A stretch of 64,000 nucleotides of DNA from VAZQ01 sp963725065. Its GTDB lineage: Bacteria; Pseudomonadota; Alphaproteobacteria; Rhizobiales; Xanthobacteraceae. Positions within the stretch are counted from its first letter, which is position 1. Each line of letters starts with the position of its first letter. The DNA is taken from assembly GCA_963725065.1 (NCBI GenBank), contig CAVRXD010000026.1, forward strand, positions 182,761-246,760. Reading direction: 5' to 3'. The notes below the pieces were generated by a model, which was given only the letters and a program-made list of their open reading frames with translations, searched no databases and was not told the origin of the DNA. The translations under genes were made by a program, and so were the position numbers. Shown piece by piece: positions 9,138 to 18,402 of this stretch.

Positions 9138-11435
9138 TCACTCCGCCGCGCGCTGCTTGGCGGCCTGTACCATTTCCCAGATGCGCGTGGGCGTAAGCGG
9201 AAGCTCGCGCGGCTGCACGTCGAATGTGCTGAGCGCATTGGCGACCGCATTGGCCATGATGCCGCCGGCCGCAATGATGCCACCCTCGCCAGCGCCCTTG
9301 GCGCCGAGCGGGTTGATCGGGGAGGGGGAATTTTCCAGCACGATGGCGCGGATGTTCGGGAAGTCGCTGGCGGTCGGGATAAGATAGTCGGCGAGCGAGC
9401 CGGTCAGGAGCTGGCCCTGCCGGTCGTAGACAAGATGCTCCATCATGGCACCGCCCAGCCCTTGCACCGCCGAGCCTATGGCCTGGCCATGCACCGTCAG
9501 CGGATTGATGATGCGGCCGCAATCCTCGACGATGACATAGTCGATGAGCTCGACGTGACCGAGCTTGGGGTCGACCGCCACATGCGCGGCATGGGCGCCG
9601 TAGGTGTAGGTGTGCTTCTTGTTGAGGAAGGCGCCCTCGGCCGAGATGCCGTCGGTCGAAAGCCCTTTCAGCGGGATCGACTTGCCGCCGGGCCCAACGG
9701 CCTTGGTGCCTTCGACGATCTCGATCTCGGCGGGCGCGCAGCCGAGCCGCCCGGCGGCCTGCGCGCGGATCGCGTCGCGCAGATTGGTGGCCGCCTCCAG
9801 CATGGCCGAGCCTCCCATCACCACCGAGCGTGAGTGATAGGCGCCGTAACCGTCGCTGACGAACGAGGTCGTGCCATGGAAGACGCCGCGGATGCCATTC
9901 ATCGGAACTTCGAGCGCATCGGCCGCGATCTGGGCGAACGCTGTTTCGAGCCCTTGCCCGATAGCGGACGACCCGACATAGACCGAATAGAGGCCGTCCG
10001 GCTCGAGCACCATGCGGGCGGTCTCCTTCGGTCCCGCGGCGCCGCCCTCGATGAAGCAGCCGATGGCGAGGCCGTGATAGCGCCCGTCGATCAGCTTGCC
10101 GGCCAGCTTGGACTTTTCCGCCCATCCGATCTCATCCAGGCAGCGATCGAGCGTGATCTGATAGTCGCCGCTGTCGAACGCGTCCTTGCTCTCAAACGGT
10201 GTAATGGTGGCGATCGAGTACGGCATCTCCTGCCGTGACACGAGATTGCGGCGGCGGAACTCGACACGATCGAGCCCCAGGTCTTGCGCCACCATGTCCA
10301 GGAATCGCTCGCGAAAAAAATCGGTCTCGAAGCGGCCAGGCCCGCGATAGGTGCCGACTGGCGTCTTGTTGGTGAGTTGGAGCGCGACGTCGATGTCGAT
10401 ATTGGGTATGCGATAGGGGCCCGACATGAACTGCGCGATATTGCGCGCGCCAACGGCGCCGTTGGTGCGCATATAAGCGCCAACGTCCACATAGGCATGC
10501 CCGCGCAGGCCGAGGATCGTGCCCTCACGCGTGCAGGCGATCTCCACGTCGCATTCCGCTTCGCGCGCATGGTTCAGGCACATCAGGTTCTCGCGCCGGT
10601 CTTCCGTCCATTTCACGGGACGGCCGGTGTGGCGTGCGGCGAACGGAATGAGAAAGTCCTCGGGATAAAACTCGCCGCGCGCCCCGAAGCCGCCGCCGAC
10701 GTCGTTCTCCACGATCTCGATCGCGCTTTCGGGCAGGCCCATCTCCTTCGCCAGGATGCGGCGGTTGAAGAACAGGACTTTGGCGCCGCCTGAGACGGTG
10801 AGGCGGCCCTGTACCGCGTCCCATTCCGCGAGCAGACCGCGCGGCTCCATCGGCAGTGCCATATGCCGTTGGGTGCGGAAGCTCTCGCGCCTGACGTAGG
10901 GTGCGTCCTTGAATGCGGCGGCGGCATCACCGAGGACCGCATGGAACTTGATGGCGAGATTGGTGCCCTTGTCCTCGAACAGCAACGATGTGTTTTGCGC
11001 TGACGCGTGACGGTCGGCGACCGCCGGCAACGGTTCAATATCGACTTCGATCAGCCCGAGCGCATCTTCGGCGATGCCGGCGCTGTCGGCGAGCACAAGG
11101 GCGAGCACCTCGCCGACGTAGCGCACCTTGGTCTCGGCGATCACCGGCTGCCCGAACGGTTCGAAATCCGGCAACGGCTGCAGCCGCATGGGAACGCGGG
11201 GCACGCGGTTGCCGATGTCCTTGGCCGTGAGCACGCCATGCACGCCGGGAAGCGCGCGGGCGGCCGAAACGTCGATCGAGCGGATGCGGCCGTGGGCGAC
11301 CGAGCTGCGCAGAAACGCCGCGTGCAACATGTCCTTGCGCGCGAGATCGTCGACATACTGCCCGCGGCCGCGGAGGAAGCGGAGATCCTCGAGGCGTTCG
11401 ATCGCGCTGCCGATGAGCGAATTGACCGTTCTCAT
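9138..11435 (-). CDS. Xanthine dehydrogenase family, molybdopterin-binding (large) subunit
   Basis: 765-aa catalytic subunit of a molybdenum hydroxylase. It binds the molybdopterin cytosine cofactor and hydroxylates aromatic or aldehyde carbons. Conserved segments are GRGQYVDD (23-30), VGGGFGARGE (246-255), TYRGPGRFE (362-370) and, near the end, GAKGAGEGG, whose Glu is the expected catalytic base. The AYRCSFR loop of form-I CO dehydrogenase is absent, so CO oxidation is unlikely. It overlaps the 2Fe-2S gene by four bases, and a FAD gene precedes that, so the three form one complete enzyme. A paralogue lies at 13414-15930. Confidence 0.93.
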   Translation of the reverse strand: MRTVNSLIGSAIERLEDLRFLRGRGQYVDDLARKDMLHAAFLRSSVAHGRIRSIDVSAARALPGVHGVLTAKDIGNRVPRVPMRLQPLPDFEPFGQPVIAETKVRYVGEVLALVLADSAGIAEDALGLIEVDIEPLPAVADRHASAQNTSLLFEDKGTNLAIKFHAVLGDAAAAFKDAPYVRRESFRTQRHMALPMEPRGLLAEWDAVQGRLTVSGGAKVLFFNRRILAKEMGLPESAIEIVENDVGGGFGARGEFYPEDFLIPFAARHTGRPVKWTEDRRENLMCLNHAREAECDVEIACTREGTILGLRGHAYVDVGAYMRTNGAVGARNIAQFMSGPYRIPNIDIDVALQLTNKTPVGTYRGPGRFETDFFRERFLDMVAQDLGLDRVEFRRRNLVSRQEMPYSIATITPFESKDAFDSGDYQITLDRCLDEIGWAEKSKLAGKLIDGRYHGLAIGCFIEGGAAGPKETARMVLEPDGLYSVYVGSSAIGQGLETAFAQIAADALEVPMNGIRGVFHGTTSFVSDGYGAYHSRSVVMGGSAMLEAATNLRDAIRAQAAGRLGCAPAEIEIVEGTKAVGPGGKSIPLKGLSTDGISAEGAFLNKKHTYTYGAHAAHVAVDPKLGHVELIDYVIVEDCGRIINPLTVHGQAIGSAVQGLGGAMMEHLVYDRQGQLLTGSLADYLIPTASDFPNIRAIVLENSPSPINPLGAKGAGEGGIIAAGGIMANAVANALSTFDVQPRELPLTPTRIWEMVQAAKQRAAE

Positions 11436-11932
11436 CTGCGCTCTCGCGCACGATCTCCAGCGTCGTCTTTATGGCCATAGGCCGAGCGCGCGTCGAGCAC
11501 GGCCTCGACGATGGAAATATAGCCGGTGCAGCGGCAGAGATTGCCCGAAAGGACCTCGCGCACGCGCGCTGCGTCGCAATCCGGTTCCTCGCTCAGCAGC
11601 ACGTGCGCCGTCGTGATCATGCCCGGCGTACAGAATCCGCATTGCAGGGCGTGATGCTTGCGAAACGACTTTTGCAGCGGCGTAAGATCATCGTCGTTGG
11701 ACAGACCTTCGACGGTCACGATCTCGGCGCCCTCGGCCTGCACGGCGAGCATCAGGCACGAGCGCACCGCCGCGCCGTCGACGATCACGGTGCAGGCGCC
11801 GCACACGCCGTGCTCACAGCCGACATGGGTTCCGGTCAGCCGCAGATGGTGGCGCAGGCAGTCCGCCAGCGTCAGCCGCGGCTCGACCTCGACCTCGACG
11901 TTCTTGCCGTTGACCTCGAATTGCACTGACAT
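11432..11932 (-). CDS. (2Fe-2S)-binding small subunit of molybdenum hydroxylase
   Basis: 166-aa electron-transfer subunit. The plant-type N-terminal cluster is held by C39, C44, C47 and C59; the second, helical-domain cluster by C98, C101, C133 and C135 (CGFCTPG and LCRCTGY). All eight cysteines are present. Its stop overlaps the start of the molybdopterin subunit by four bases (ATGA), and the FAD subunit gene lies 15 bases upstream. This gives the usual medium-small-large order of CoxMSL-like enzymes. It passes electrons from the molybdenum centre to the FAD subunit. Confidence 0.95.
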   Translation of the reverse strand: MSVQFEVNGKNVEVEVEPRLTLADCLRHHLRLTGTHVGCEHGVCGACTVIVDGAAVRSCLMLAVQAEGAEIVTVEGLSNDDDLTPLQKSFRKHHALQCGFCTPGMITTAHVLLSEEPDCDAARVREVLSGNLCRCTGYISIVEAVLDARSAYGHKDDAGDRARERR

Positions 11933-11947
11933 GTTGAAGAGTGCCCT

Positions 11948-12805
11948 CTAAGCGGCCGCCGCGCTCTTGAGCGCGCGCTCGACCATGGTGCCGACGAGTG
12001 AACGACGGTAGGCGGCGCTGGCATGAATGTCGTCCTGGGGCTCCACCGCGGCGGACGTGGCCGCATCGGCCTTCGCGATCGTGGCCTCGTCGATGGATTC
12101 GCCGTTGAGAACGTCTTCCACCGCGGTCAGCCGCAGCGGCCGATCGCCGACGCCGATGACGCCGACATGGGCATTGCGCGCCTTGCCACGCTCGTCCTGA
12201 TCATAGAACACCGCTGCCGCGGCCATCGCGAAGTCGCCGCGGCGGCGGGCGAATTCCTGGAACCCCCAGCGCCGGCCGGCGGGCCAGGCCGGAAGGCGGA
12301 TCTCCACGATGATCTCGTCTGTTGTCAGTGCCGTCGTCAAAGCTCCCTGGAAGAAATCGGCTGCCTGAATCACATGCGCGCCGGATTTTCCAACGACGGC
12401 AATCTCGGCATCGCAGGTCATGGCGATCCCGGGCATTTCGGCGGCCGGATCGGCATGGGCAATGCTGCCGCCAACCGTGCCGCGGTTGCGGATCTGATAA
12501 TGCGCGACGTGGGAGATCGCGGCCTTGAGCAGCGGATGCGCGGTCTCGAGCCGTTCGTCGTCCTCGATGTCGCGCCAGCGCACCATGGCGCCGAGCGTGA
12601 CGCCCGCATCCGAAATCCTGATTCCGCGCAGATCGGCGAGCTTGCGCAGGTCGACAAGCAAAGAGGGCTGGGCGAGGCGGAAGGCGAGCATCGGCACCAG
12701 GCTCTGGCCGCCTGCGATCGCCTTGGCGTCGTCGTGAGAGGCGAGGAGTTCGATCGCTTCCGGGAGTGTGGTCGGGCAGGCATAGTCGAAGGGCGGCAAT
12801 TTCAT
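11948..12805 (-). CDS. FAD-binding (medium) subunit of molybdenum hydroxylase
   Basis: 285-aa FAD subunit of the CoxM/xanthine dehydrogenase type. The two FAD pyrophosphate motifs are visible: AGGQS at 31-35 and TVGGSIAHADP at 110-120. I chose the ATG at 12805 (protein starts MKLPPFDYACP), which fits the family start; an in-frame codon 25 codons earlier would add an unlikely Cys-rich tail. It is the first gene of the three-gene operon running to 9138. The 208 bases to the divergent OsmC gene at 13014 should hold both promoters. I saw no regulator gene next to it. Confidence 0.93.
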   Translation of the reverse strand: MKLPPFDYACPTTLPEAIELLASHDDAKAIAGGQSLVPMLAFRLAQPSLLVDLRKLADLRGIRISDAGVTLGAMVRWRDIEDDERLETAHPLLKAAISHVAHYQIRNRGTVGGSIAHADPAAEMPGIAMTCDAEIAVVGKSGAHVIQAADFFQGALTTALTTDEIIVEIRLPAWPAGRRWGFQEFARRRGDFAMAAAAVFYDQDERGKARNAHVGVIGVGDRPLRLTAVEDVLNGESIDEATIAKADAATSAAVEPQDDIHASAAYRRSLVGTMVERALKSAAAA

Positions 12806-13013
12806 GACCTGGACGCGTCCTTCGCACTTCACGCAACGAGATCGACGTGGCGTTTGGTACCTATCATCGGATCGAAGCACCGGTCAACGCGGTGCGCAAC
12901 GCCGGCGTGCGATCGTCTTGTGCTGTCACCCGGAAGTGTACGACGTCCCTCGACGAGATCGACTATATCTCCCGACGTATCGCGAGCGAACATCAACATC
13001 AGGAGAGTGCAAC

Positions 13014-13442
13014 ATGCCGACGACCCATGGATCAGCCCTTTGGCAGGGTGGCATCAAAGACGGTAAGGGCGCGATCTCGACGAAAAGTGGCGCGCTCAAG
13101 GAGTATCCCTATGGCTTCGCCAGCCGGTTCGAGGGCAAGCCGGGCACCAACCCGGAGGAACTGATCGGCGCCGCCCACGCTGGCTGCTTCACGATGGCAT
13201 TGTCCCTGATCCTCGGCGAGGCCAAGCTGACCGCCGAACGCATGGACACCACCGCCGAGGTTACGCTCGAGAAGGTGGCCGACGGCTTCGCCATCACTGC
13301 AGTGCACTTGACGTTGAAGGCCAAGATTCCCGGCGCGGACAAGGCGAAGTTCGACGAGCTTGCGGCCAAGGCAAAGGCGGGTTGTCCGGTGTCCAAGCTG
13401 CTCAACACCAAGATCACGCTGGATGCGTCGCTGGTGAGCTGA
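13014..13442 (+). CDS. OsmC family peroxiredoxin
   Basis: 142-aa OsmC/Ohr-type thiol peroxidase that reduces organic hydroperoxides. The two redox cysteines are C58 (AAHAGCF) and C124 (KAGCPVSKLL). The N-terminal GSALWQGGIKDGKGAIS and the SRFEGKPGTNPEEL segment are typical of OsmC rather than Ohr. AGGAG precedes the ATG at 13014. It is divergent from the molybdenum hydroxylase operon and convergent with the second molybdopterin subunit, whose open frame runs 29 bases into its 3' end. It probably protects against peroxides made by the oxidases nearby, which is inference. Confidence 0.93.
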   Translation: MPTTHGSALWQGGIKDGKGAISTKSGALKEYPYGFASRFEGKPGTNPEELIGAAHAGCFTMALSLILGEAKLTAERMDTTAEVTLEKVADGFAITAVHLTLKAKIPGADKAKFDELAAKAKAGCPVSKLLNTKITLDASLVS

Positions 13443-15930
13443 ATCGGCGACGATCGTCCTGCAGCTCACATGGCTCACGCGAACACTGCGGGGAGCGGCA
13501 ACATCTCAACGACGATCTCCACATCGTGACGCTCGGACCCGCACTCATCGCCTCTCCGCCCATCGAGCTATGGCCGCGGATCGTCCGACGCGTGGCCGTG
13601 CCGGCCGACACAGAGGCGCTCCTGCTCGCGCAGTTGTAAGGCGCGCGCGTCGAGTCGAGCTCCCACACCCGCGGTGGCGAGAGCGGCAGGTCGCGCGGCT
13701 CGACGCCGAGCGAGCCGAGCGCCGCCGCCACGGCGTTGGCGATGACGCCGCCGACCGGGATGATGCCGCCCTCGCCCGCACCCTTGGCGCCGAGCGGATT
13801 GGTCGGCGAGGGCTTTTCTTCGAGCGCCACGGCGCGAATCTTGGGGAAATCGCTCGCGGTCGGCAGCAGGTAGTCCGCGAACGAGCCGGTCAGCAATTGT
13901 CCGTCCCGGTCATAGACGAAATGCTCCAGGAAGGCGCCGCCAAGGCCTTGAACGATCGCTCCGACGGCCTGTCCGTGCAGGGTCAGCGGATTGATGATGC
14001 GTCCGACATCCTCGACTGCGACGTAGTCGAGAAGCTCGACCCGGCCGGTCTTGGGGTCCACCGCAACATGGGCGGCATGTGCGCCATAGCTGTAGGTGCG
14101 CTTGTTGCTGGCATAGGACGACTCCGCCGACGTTCCGGCGAAGGAGCCGAGCGGCAGCGATCGTCCGTCAGGCGTGAACGCCTTGCCGGCGTCGATCGAC
14201 ACGTCTTTTGCGGCACAGTCCCAACGCTTGGCGGCGGCATCGCGAATGGCGTCGCGCAGCCCATCCGCCGCCATCACCAGCGCGTTGCCGCCCATGACCA
14301 CCGAGCGCGAGCTGTAGGAGCCGTAGCCCTCGGTCACGTGATCGGTCGAGCCATGGAACACCGCCTTGATGTCGTGCATCGGAATTTCCAGCGCATCGGC
14401 GGCGATCTGGGCACAGACGGTTTCGAGACCCTGGCCGATGGATGAGGAGCCGACATAGACCGAGACCTTGCCATCGGATTCGAGCACGAGCCGCGCGCTC
14501 TCCTTCGGGCCTGACGCGCCGCCTTCGAGGTAGCAACCGATCGCGGTGCCGCGATAACGGCCGTCGATCAGCTTGCCCTGGATCGCCGCCTTTGCGGTCC
14601 AATCGATCTCTTCGAGGCAGCGTGTGAGCGTCGCTCCATAGTCGCCGCTGTCGGTTTCCGTTCCGATGTTGAGCGGCGCGACGGTCGCGAGCCGGTAGGG
14701 CATCTCGGCTTCAGCGATCAGATTGCGTCGGCGGAAGGCGACGCGATCGAGGCCGAGATCGGCTGCGGCGATGTCGAACAGCCGCTCGCGAAAGAAGTCG
14801 GCCTCGAAGCGGCCGGGGCCGCGATAGGTCCCCGACGGGGTCTTGTTGGTCATCATCAGCGACACGTCGATGCGCACGTGCGGAATGCGGTACGGCCCGG
14901 TGAGCACCTGCGCGATATTGCGCGCGGCCGTCGGGCCGTTGGTGCGGATATAGGCGCCCTGATCGGTGTAGGCGCGTCCGCGCAGCGCCAGGATCGTGCC
15001 GTCCTTGTCGCACGCGATCTCCAATTCGCATTCGGCATCACGGGCATGATTGGTGGCGAGCAGATGCTCGCGGCGATCCTCGATCCACTTCACCGGCCGG
15101 CCGGTGAGGCGCGCTGCAAACGGGATCAGGAAGTCCTCCGGATAGAATTCGCCGCGCGCGCCGAAGCCGCCGCCGACGTCGTTCTCCACCATGTGGATGG
15201 TGCTTTCGGGTAAGCCGAAGTGCTTCGCCAGCACGCGCCGGTTGAGGAACGCGACCTTGGCGGCGCCGTGGACGGTCAATTGACCGCCCGACGCATCCCA
15301 TTCCGCCAGCAGCCCGCGCGGCTCCATCGGGACGGCGCCGTGGCGCTGGACCGTGAAGTGCTCGCGGCGAATGTATGCCGCGCCGTTGAAAGCGGCATCG
15401 GCATCGCCGCGCAGGCCGGTGAGGGTGAGCGCGAGATTGCTGCCTGCGGCCTCGAATAACCGGATGTCGTTGCTCCTGGCGGTCGCGCTGTCGACGACCG
15501 CGCGAAGCGTCTCGATGTCGAGCGTGATGGCGTCGAGCGCATCCTCGGCGGCGCCGGCGCTTTCGGCCAGCACGACCGCGATCGGCTCCCCGACATAGCG
15601 GACCTTGCCGTGCGCGATGACCGGCTGTTCGAACGGCTCGAATTCCGGCGAGGATTCCTGCCGCAGCGGAATCCGCGGGATCGCCGCGCCGATGTCGGCC
15701 GCGGTGATGACGGCGCAGACGCCGGGCCGCGCCCGGGCGGCGCCTGTACCGATGCCGCGGATGCGCCCGTGCGCGACCGAACTGCGCAGGATCACGGCGT
15801 GCAGAAGGTTATCGCGTGCGATGTCGTCGACGAACTGGCCGCGACCGCGCAGGAAACGAAAGTCCTCGATGCGTTCGACCGGGCTGCCGACGAAGGCATT
15901 GCGTGTACGCTTTTGGTCCATGCCCATCAT
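13414..15930 (-). CDS. Second molybdopterin-binding subunit (lone paralogue, aberrant C-terminus)
   Basis: Close paralogue of the large subunit at 9138, sharing GRGQFVDD, VGGGFGARGE, TYRGPGRFE and GAKGAGEGG. No 2Fe-2S or FAD gene accompanies it, so it may borrow those of the upstream operon or be inactive. After PPRVWEL the frame continues for about 85 odd Ser/Arg/Cys-rich residues and overlaps OsmC. In the neighbouring frame the same DNA reads as a short tail ending at a stop at 13568, which removes the overlap. A one-base frameshift near 13655 is therefore likely. I see no clear ribosome site at 15930; ATGs at 15927 and 15921 are alternatives. Confidence 0.85.
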   Translation of the reverse strand: MMGMDQKRTRNAFVGSPVERIEDFRFLRGRGQFVDDIARDNLLHAVILRSSVAHGRIRGIGTGAARARPGVCAVITAADIGAAIPRIPLRQESSPEFEPFEQPVIAHGKVRYVGEPIAVVLAESAGAAEDALDAITLDIETLRAVVDSATARSNDIRLFEAAGSNLALTLTGLRGDADAAFNGAAYIRREHFTVQRHGAVPMEPRGLLAEWDASGGQLTVHGAAKVAFLNRRVLAKHFGLPESTIHMVENDVGGGFGARGEFYPEDFLIPFAARLTGRPVKWIEDRREHLLATNHARDAECELEIACDKDGTILALRGRAYTDQGAYIRTNGPTAARNIAQVLTGPYRIPHVRIDVSLMMTNKTPSGTYRGPGRFEADFFRERLFDIAAADLGLDRVAFRRRNLIAEAEMPYRLATVAPLNIGTETDSGDYGATLTRCLEEIDWTAKAAIQGKLIDGRYRGTAIGCYLEGGASGPKESARLVLESDGKVSVYVGSSSIGQGLETVCAQIAADALEIPMHDIKAVFHGSTDHVTEGYGSYSSRSVVMGGNALVMAADGLRDAIRDAAAKRWDCAAKDVSIDAGKAFTPDGRSLPLGSFAGTSAESSYASNKRTYSYGAHAAHVAVDPKTGRVELLDYVAVEDVGRIINPLTLHGQAVGAIVQGLGGAFLEHFVYDRDGQLLTGSFADYLLPTASDFPKIRAVALEEKPSPTNPLGAKGAGEGGIIPVGGVIANAVAAALGSLGVEPRDLPLSPPRVWELDSTRAPYNCASRSASVSAGTATRRTIRGHSSMGGEAMSAGPSVTMWRSSLRCCRSPQCSREPCELQDDRRRFSSPATHPA

Positions 15931-15991
15931 CTAACCGGTAGGAGGGGCAAAAGCGCGCTGCTCGGTAATCTCCACGCGGATAAAATCCAGC

Positions 15992-16795
15992 TCATATCAC
16001 GATCGTCGCATGCCGGTTGAGCAGCGCACGAGCGACGCTGAGCGCCGCCAGGGCTGATGTCTTGGGGTTGGTGCGCGAGGCCTTGCCCTGCAGCTGGATG
16101 GCAAACCGCCCGGCTTCGCCCTCGACCTCGATCTCGTGGATATTGCCGGGCGCGTCGGGATCGGCCACGAGCTCCACCTCGGTGGCGTCGAATCCCAATC
16201 CGGCCAGCGCCACCGCGGCGGCGACGTTGGCGTTCTGCGGATAGAGCAGCGCGGCCTCGCCCGCGGTGCCCTTGTAGAGCACCGTGCGCCGGGTGAGCCC
16301 GTCGAGATCGACCAGCTTCTCAGCCGGCGAGCCGCGCCAAGCCGCCGGCGGCTTGCGCGAGCGATAGCGCACCGAGGTCAAGCCGGCGACGCGCATGGCC
16401 GCGATGGCATCGATCCCGCCGATGGCGCCCGCCGGCAACAGAATGCGGCTGTTGCCGTCTTGCGCTGCCGACCTCAGACGCGCGAGCAGCGCGGGATCGG
16501 CGAGCGCACCGACCGAGATCACGAGGCAATCAACTCCGCTGCGCAAGACTGCGTCGCCATGCTCGATCACCGCGGACTGGCCCGCCACTTCCGCGACCAG
16601 CGCCGGGCTGCGCGCAAGCAGATCGTCCAGCGATTCGACCACGTCGATCTCACACAACTTGGCCCGCGCCGCCTCGCCGCGGCCGGGCCGCGCGAGCGCA
16701 CCGATGACCGATACGCCGTTCGCCGGGCTGGCGCGCAGTGCCGCCAGCACGTCTTGCGCGATCCCGCCACATCCGATGAGACCGACCGCCGTCAT
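15992..16795 (-). CDS. L-aspartate dehydrogenase-like NAD(P)-dependent oxidoreductase
   Basis: 267-aa protein with an N-terminal Rossmann motif GCGGIA (8-13) and the C-terminal segment LYPQNANVAAAVALAG, the signature of the aspartate dehydrogenase (NadX) family. Such enzymes oxidise L-aspartate to iminoaspartate or work in reverse as reductive aminases. The gene is followed by the lone molybdopterin subunit and preceded by an aldehyde dehydrogenase gene 45 bases away, all on one strand. Relatives in catabolic clusters are known to act on other amino acids, so the substrate is uncertain. No nadA or nadC is nearby, which argues against NAD synthesis. Confidence 0.85.
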   Translation of the reverse strand: MTAVGLIGCGGIAQDVLAALRASPANGVSVIGALARPGRGEAARAKLCEIDVVESLDDLLARSPALVAEVAGQSAVIEHGDAVLRSGVDCLVISVGALADPALLARLRSAAQDGNSRILLPAGAIGGIDAIAAMRVAGLTSVRYRSRKPPAAWRGSPAEKLVDLDGLTRRTVLYKGTAGEAALLYPQNANVAAAVALAGLGFDATEVELVADPDAPGNIHEIEVEGEAGRFAIQLQGKASRTNPKTSALAALSVARALLNRHATIVI

Positions 16796-16840
16796 CTCAA
16801 AGAGCCGACAACGACGATCTCGGGAGTCCGCACCGGAGGT

Positions 16841-18274
16841 TCATTGCGGGTTGAGCCGCATGCCCGTGAACTTCCATTGCGACAGCTCCTCCATCGCATA
16901 GCGCACGCCTTCGCGTCCGAAGCCGCTCGCGCCCACGCCACCAAACGGATAGGTGTCGAGCCGGAAGCGGCTGGCGTCGTTGATCCAGAGCGAACCGACC
17001 CGCAGCTTGCGCGATACCTTGAATGCGGTCTCCAGGCTCGCGGTGAAGCAGGCGCCCTGCAGGCCGAACTCGGACGAGTTCGCGAGCGCGAGCGCGGCGT
17101 CGACATCGGCGACCGCTTGCACCACGACCACCGGCCCGAAGGCCTCCTCCTGCATGATCCGGGCTTCGGGCGGTGCGTGCGCCACGATCGCGGGCCCGAG
17201 GATGGCGCCCCGGCGCTCCGGCTTGAGCACGAGCTTGGCGCCCTTGGCGACGGCATCCGCAATCATGCTTTCCACGCGGTCGGCGGCCGCGCTGCTCACC
17301 ATCGGCCCGACATCGATCGCTGTGTCCTCGGGGTCGCCCACCTTGAGCTTTTTCGCGGCGGCCACGAACAGTTCGAGGAAACGGTCGAAAACGGGCTGCT
17401 CGACGATTACCCGCTGCGCCGAGATGCATTGCTGTCCGCTGGCTTCGAAGCCGGCCCCCGCGATGCGCGTCGCGGCATCGTTGAGGTCGGCGTCGGCGCA
17501 CACGATGTTGGCGGCATTGGAGCCGAGCTCGCCGACGAATTTCTTCGCGCCGGCGGCGCGGGCAAGCTCGTTGCCGGCGGCGGTGCTGCCGGTGACGGTG
17601 ACGGCGGCGACCAGCGGATGGGCGGCAAGTAGCTTGGCGGTCTCACGCCCGCCGGGGACGACGTTGAAGAGCCCGTCGGGGACGCCGGCCTTCTTCACCG
17701 CCTCCGCCATCAGCAGCGCGACCTCGGTGCCGGGCGGCGACGGCTTGACCACGAGGGCGTTGCCGACCGCGAGCGCCGGCGCCACTTTCTGAATGAGCAG
17801 ATTGGCCGGCCCGTTGAACGGCGTCACCGCGGCCACCACGCCGTAAGGAACGCGCGTGGTGAAGCCGAAACGGCCGGCGCCCGCCGCGGTCACGTCGAGC
17901 GGCAGCACCTCGCCCATGAGGTGCGGCACTTGCGCGGCGCACGCGCGCAGGAACACGCCTACGCGCTTCGCCTCGAATGTCGCGGCGCGCCGCGGCTTGC
18001 CGATGAAGAGGATGAGTGAGCGCACGATCTCGCCTTCGATCCTGTCGATCGCGTCGGCTGCGGCGAGGAGCCACTCGACCCGCTTGGCGGCGGTCGCGTC
18101 CTGATGCTGGAGAAACGCCGCATGGGAGTGCTTGACCGCGGCATCGACCACCTTGGCGTCGGATTCGATCATGTGCGAGGCGACGCTCTCGTCGGTGGGA
18201 CACACGAGCGGCGACAGCCCGGCTTCGAACTTGGCCGGCCCTCCGATCCAGGGCATCAGCTGCGGTATGGTCAT
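16841..18274 (-). CDS. Aldehyde dehydrogenase family protein
   Basis: 477-aa NAD(P)-dependent aldehyde dehydrogenase. Visible are the TPFNGP segment (151-156), the KPSP cofactor segment (177-180), catalytic Glu249 in GELGSNAANI and catalytic Cys283 in SGQQCISAQR. The length matches the family. It is 45 bases upstream of the aspartate-dehydrogenase-like gene and likely in its operon, converting an aldehyde of the local pathway to an acid. GGGAG lies upstream of the ATG at 18274. The substrate is not readable from sequence. Confidence 0.94.
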   Translation of the reverse strand: MTIPQLMPWIGGPAKFEAGLSPLVCPTDESVASHMIESDAKVVDAAVKHSHAAFLQHQDATAAKRVEWLLAAADAIDRIEGEIVRSLILFIGKPRRAATFEAKRVGVFLRACAAQVPHLMGEVLPLDVTAAGAGRFGFTTRVPYGVVAAVTPFNGPANLLIQKVAPALAVGNALVVKPSPPGTEVALLMAEAVKKAGVPDGLFNVVPGGRETAKLLAAHPLVAAVTVTGSTAAGNELARAAGAKKFVGELGSNAANIVCADADLNDAATRIAGAGFEASGQQCISAQRVIVEQPVFDRFLELFVAAAKKLKVGDPEDTAIDVGPMVSSAAADRVESMIADAVAKGAKLVLKPERRGAILGPAIVAHAPPEARIMQEEAFGPVVVVQAVADVDAALALANSSEFGLQGACFTASLETAFKVSRKLRVGSLWINDASRFRLDTYPFGGVGASGFGREGVRYAMEELSQWKFTGMRLNPQ

Positions 18275-18360
18275 AAGCGCTCCCTTCTCAACTCTTGTTA
18301 TGCGGCTGGAGCAAAATCGTTTCGGATTGTATCCCGGTTTCGCCTGGTCTTATCAGCCGC

Positions 18361-18399
18361 ATGATCCGATCCGAAAAGTTTGCAACTTTTCGGGATCAT
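18361..18399. repeat. Intergenic hairpin, CGAAAAGTT-TGC-AACTTTTCG with GATCC flanks
   Basis: Perfect 9-base arms at 18372-18380 and 18384-18392, extended by ATGATCC/GGATCAT with one bulged base. It lies three bases beyond the stop of the binding-fold gene ending at 18403, so it may serve as its transcription terminator or RNA-stabilising hairpin. The sequence resembles a dispersed element common in Bradyrhizobium relatives. Confidence 0.65.
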
Positions 18400-18402
18400 T
18401 CG

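Noticed and set aside
8608..10125. Reverse 505-codon open frame across the cupin and molybdopterin subunit
   Set aside because: It is in a different frame of the same strand as two clear genes and shows no domain; it is an overlapping shadow.
9138..11435. Annotation as carbon monoxide dehydrogenase (CoxL)
   Set aside because: The AYRCSFR active-site loop of form-I CO dehydrogenase is missing; the loop reads TYRGPGRFE, so a general molybdenum hydroxylase is the safer call.
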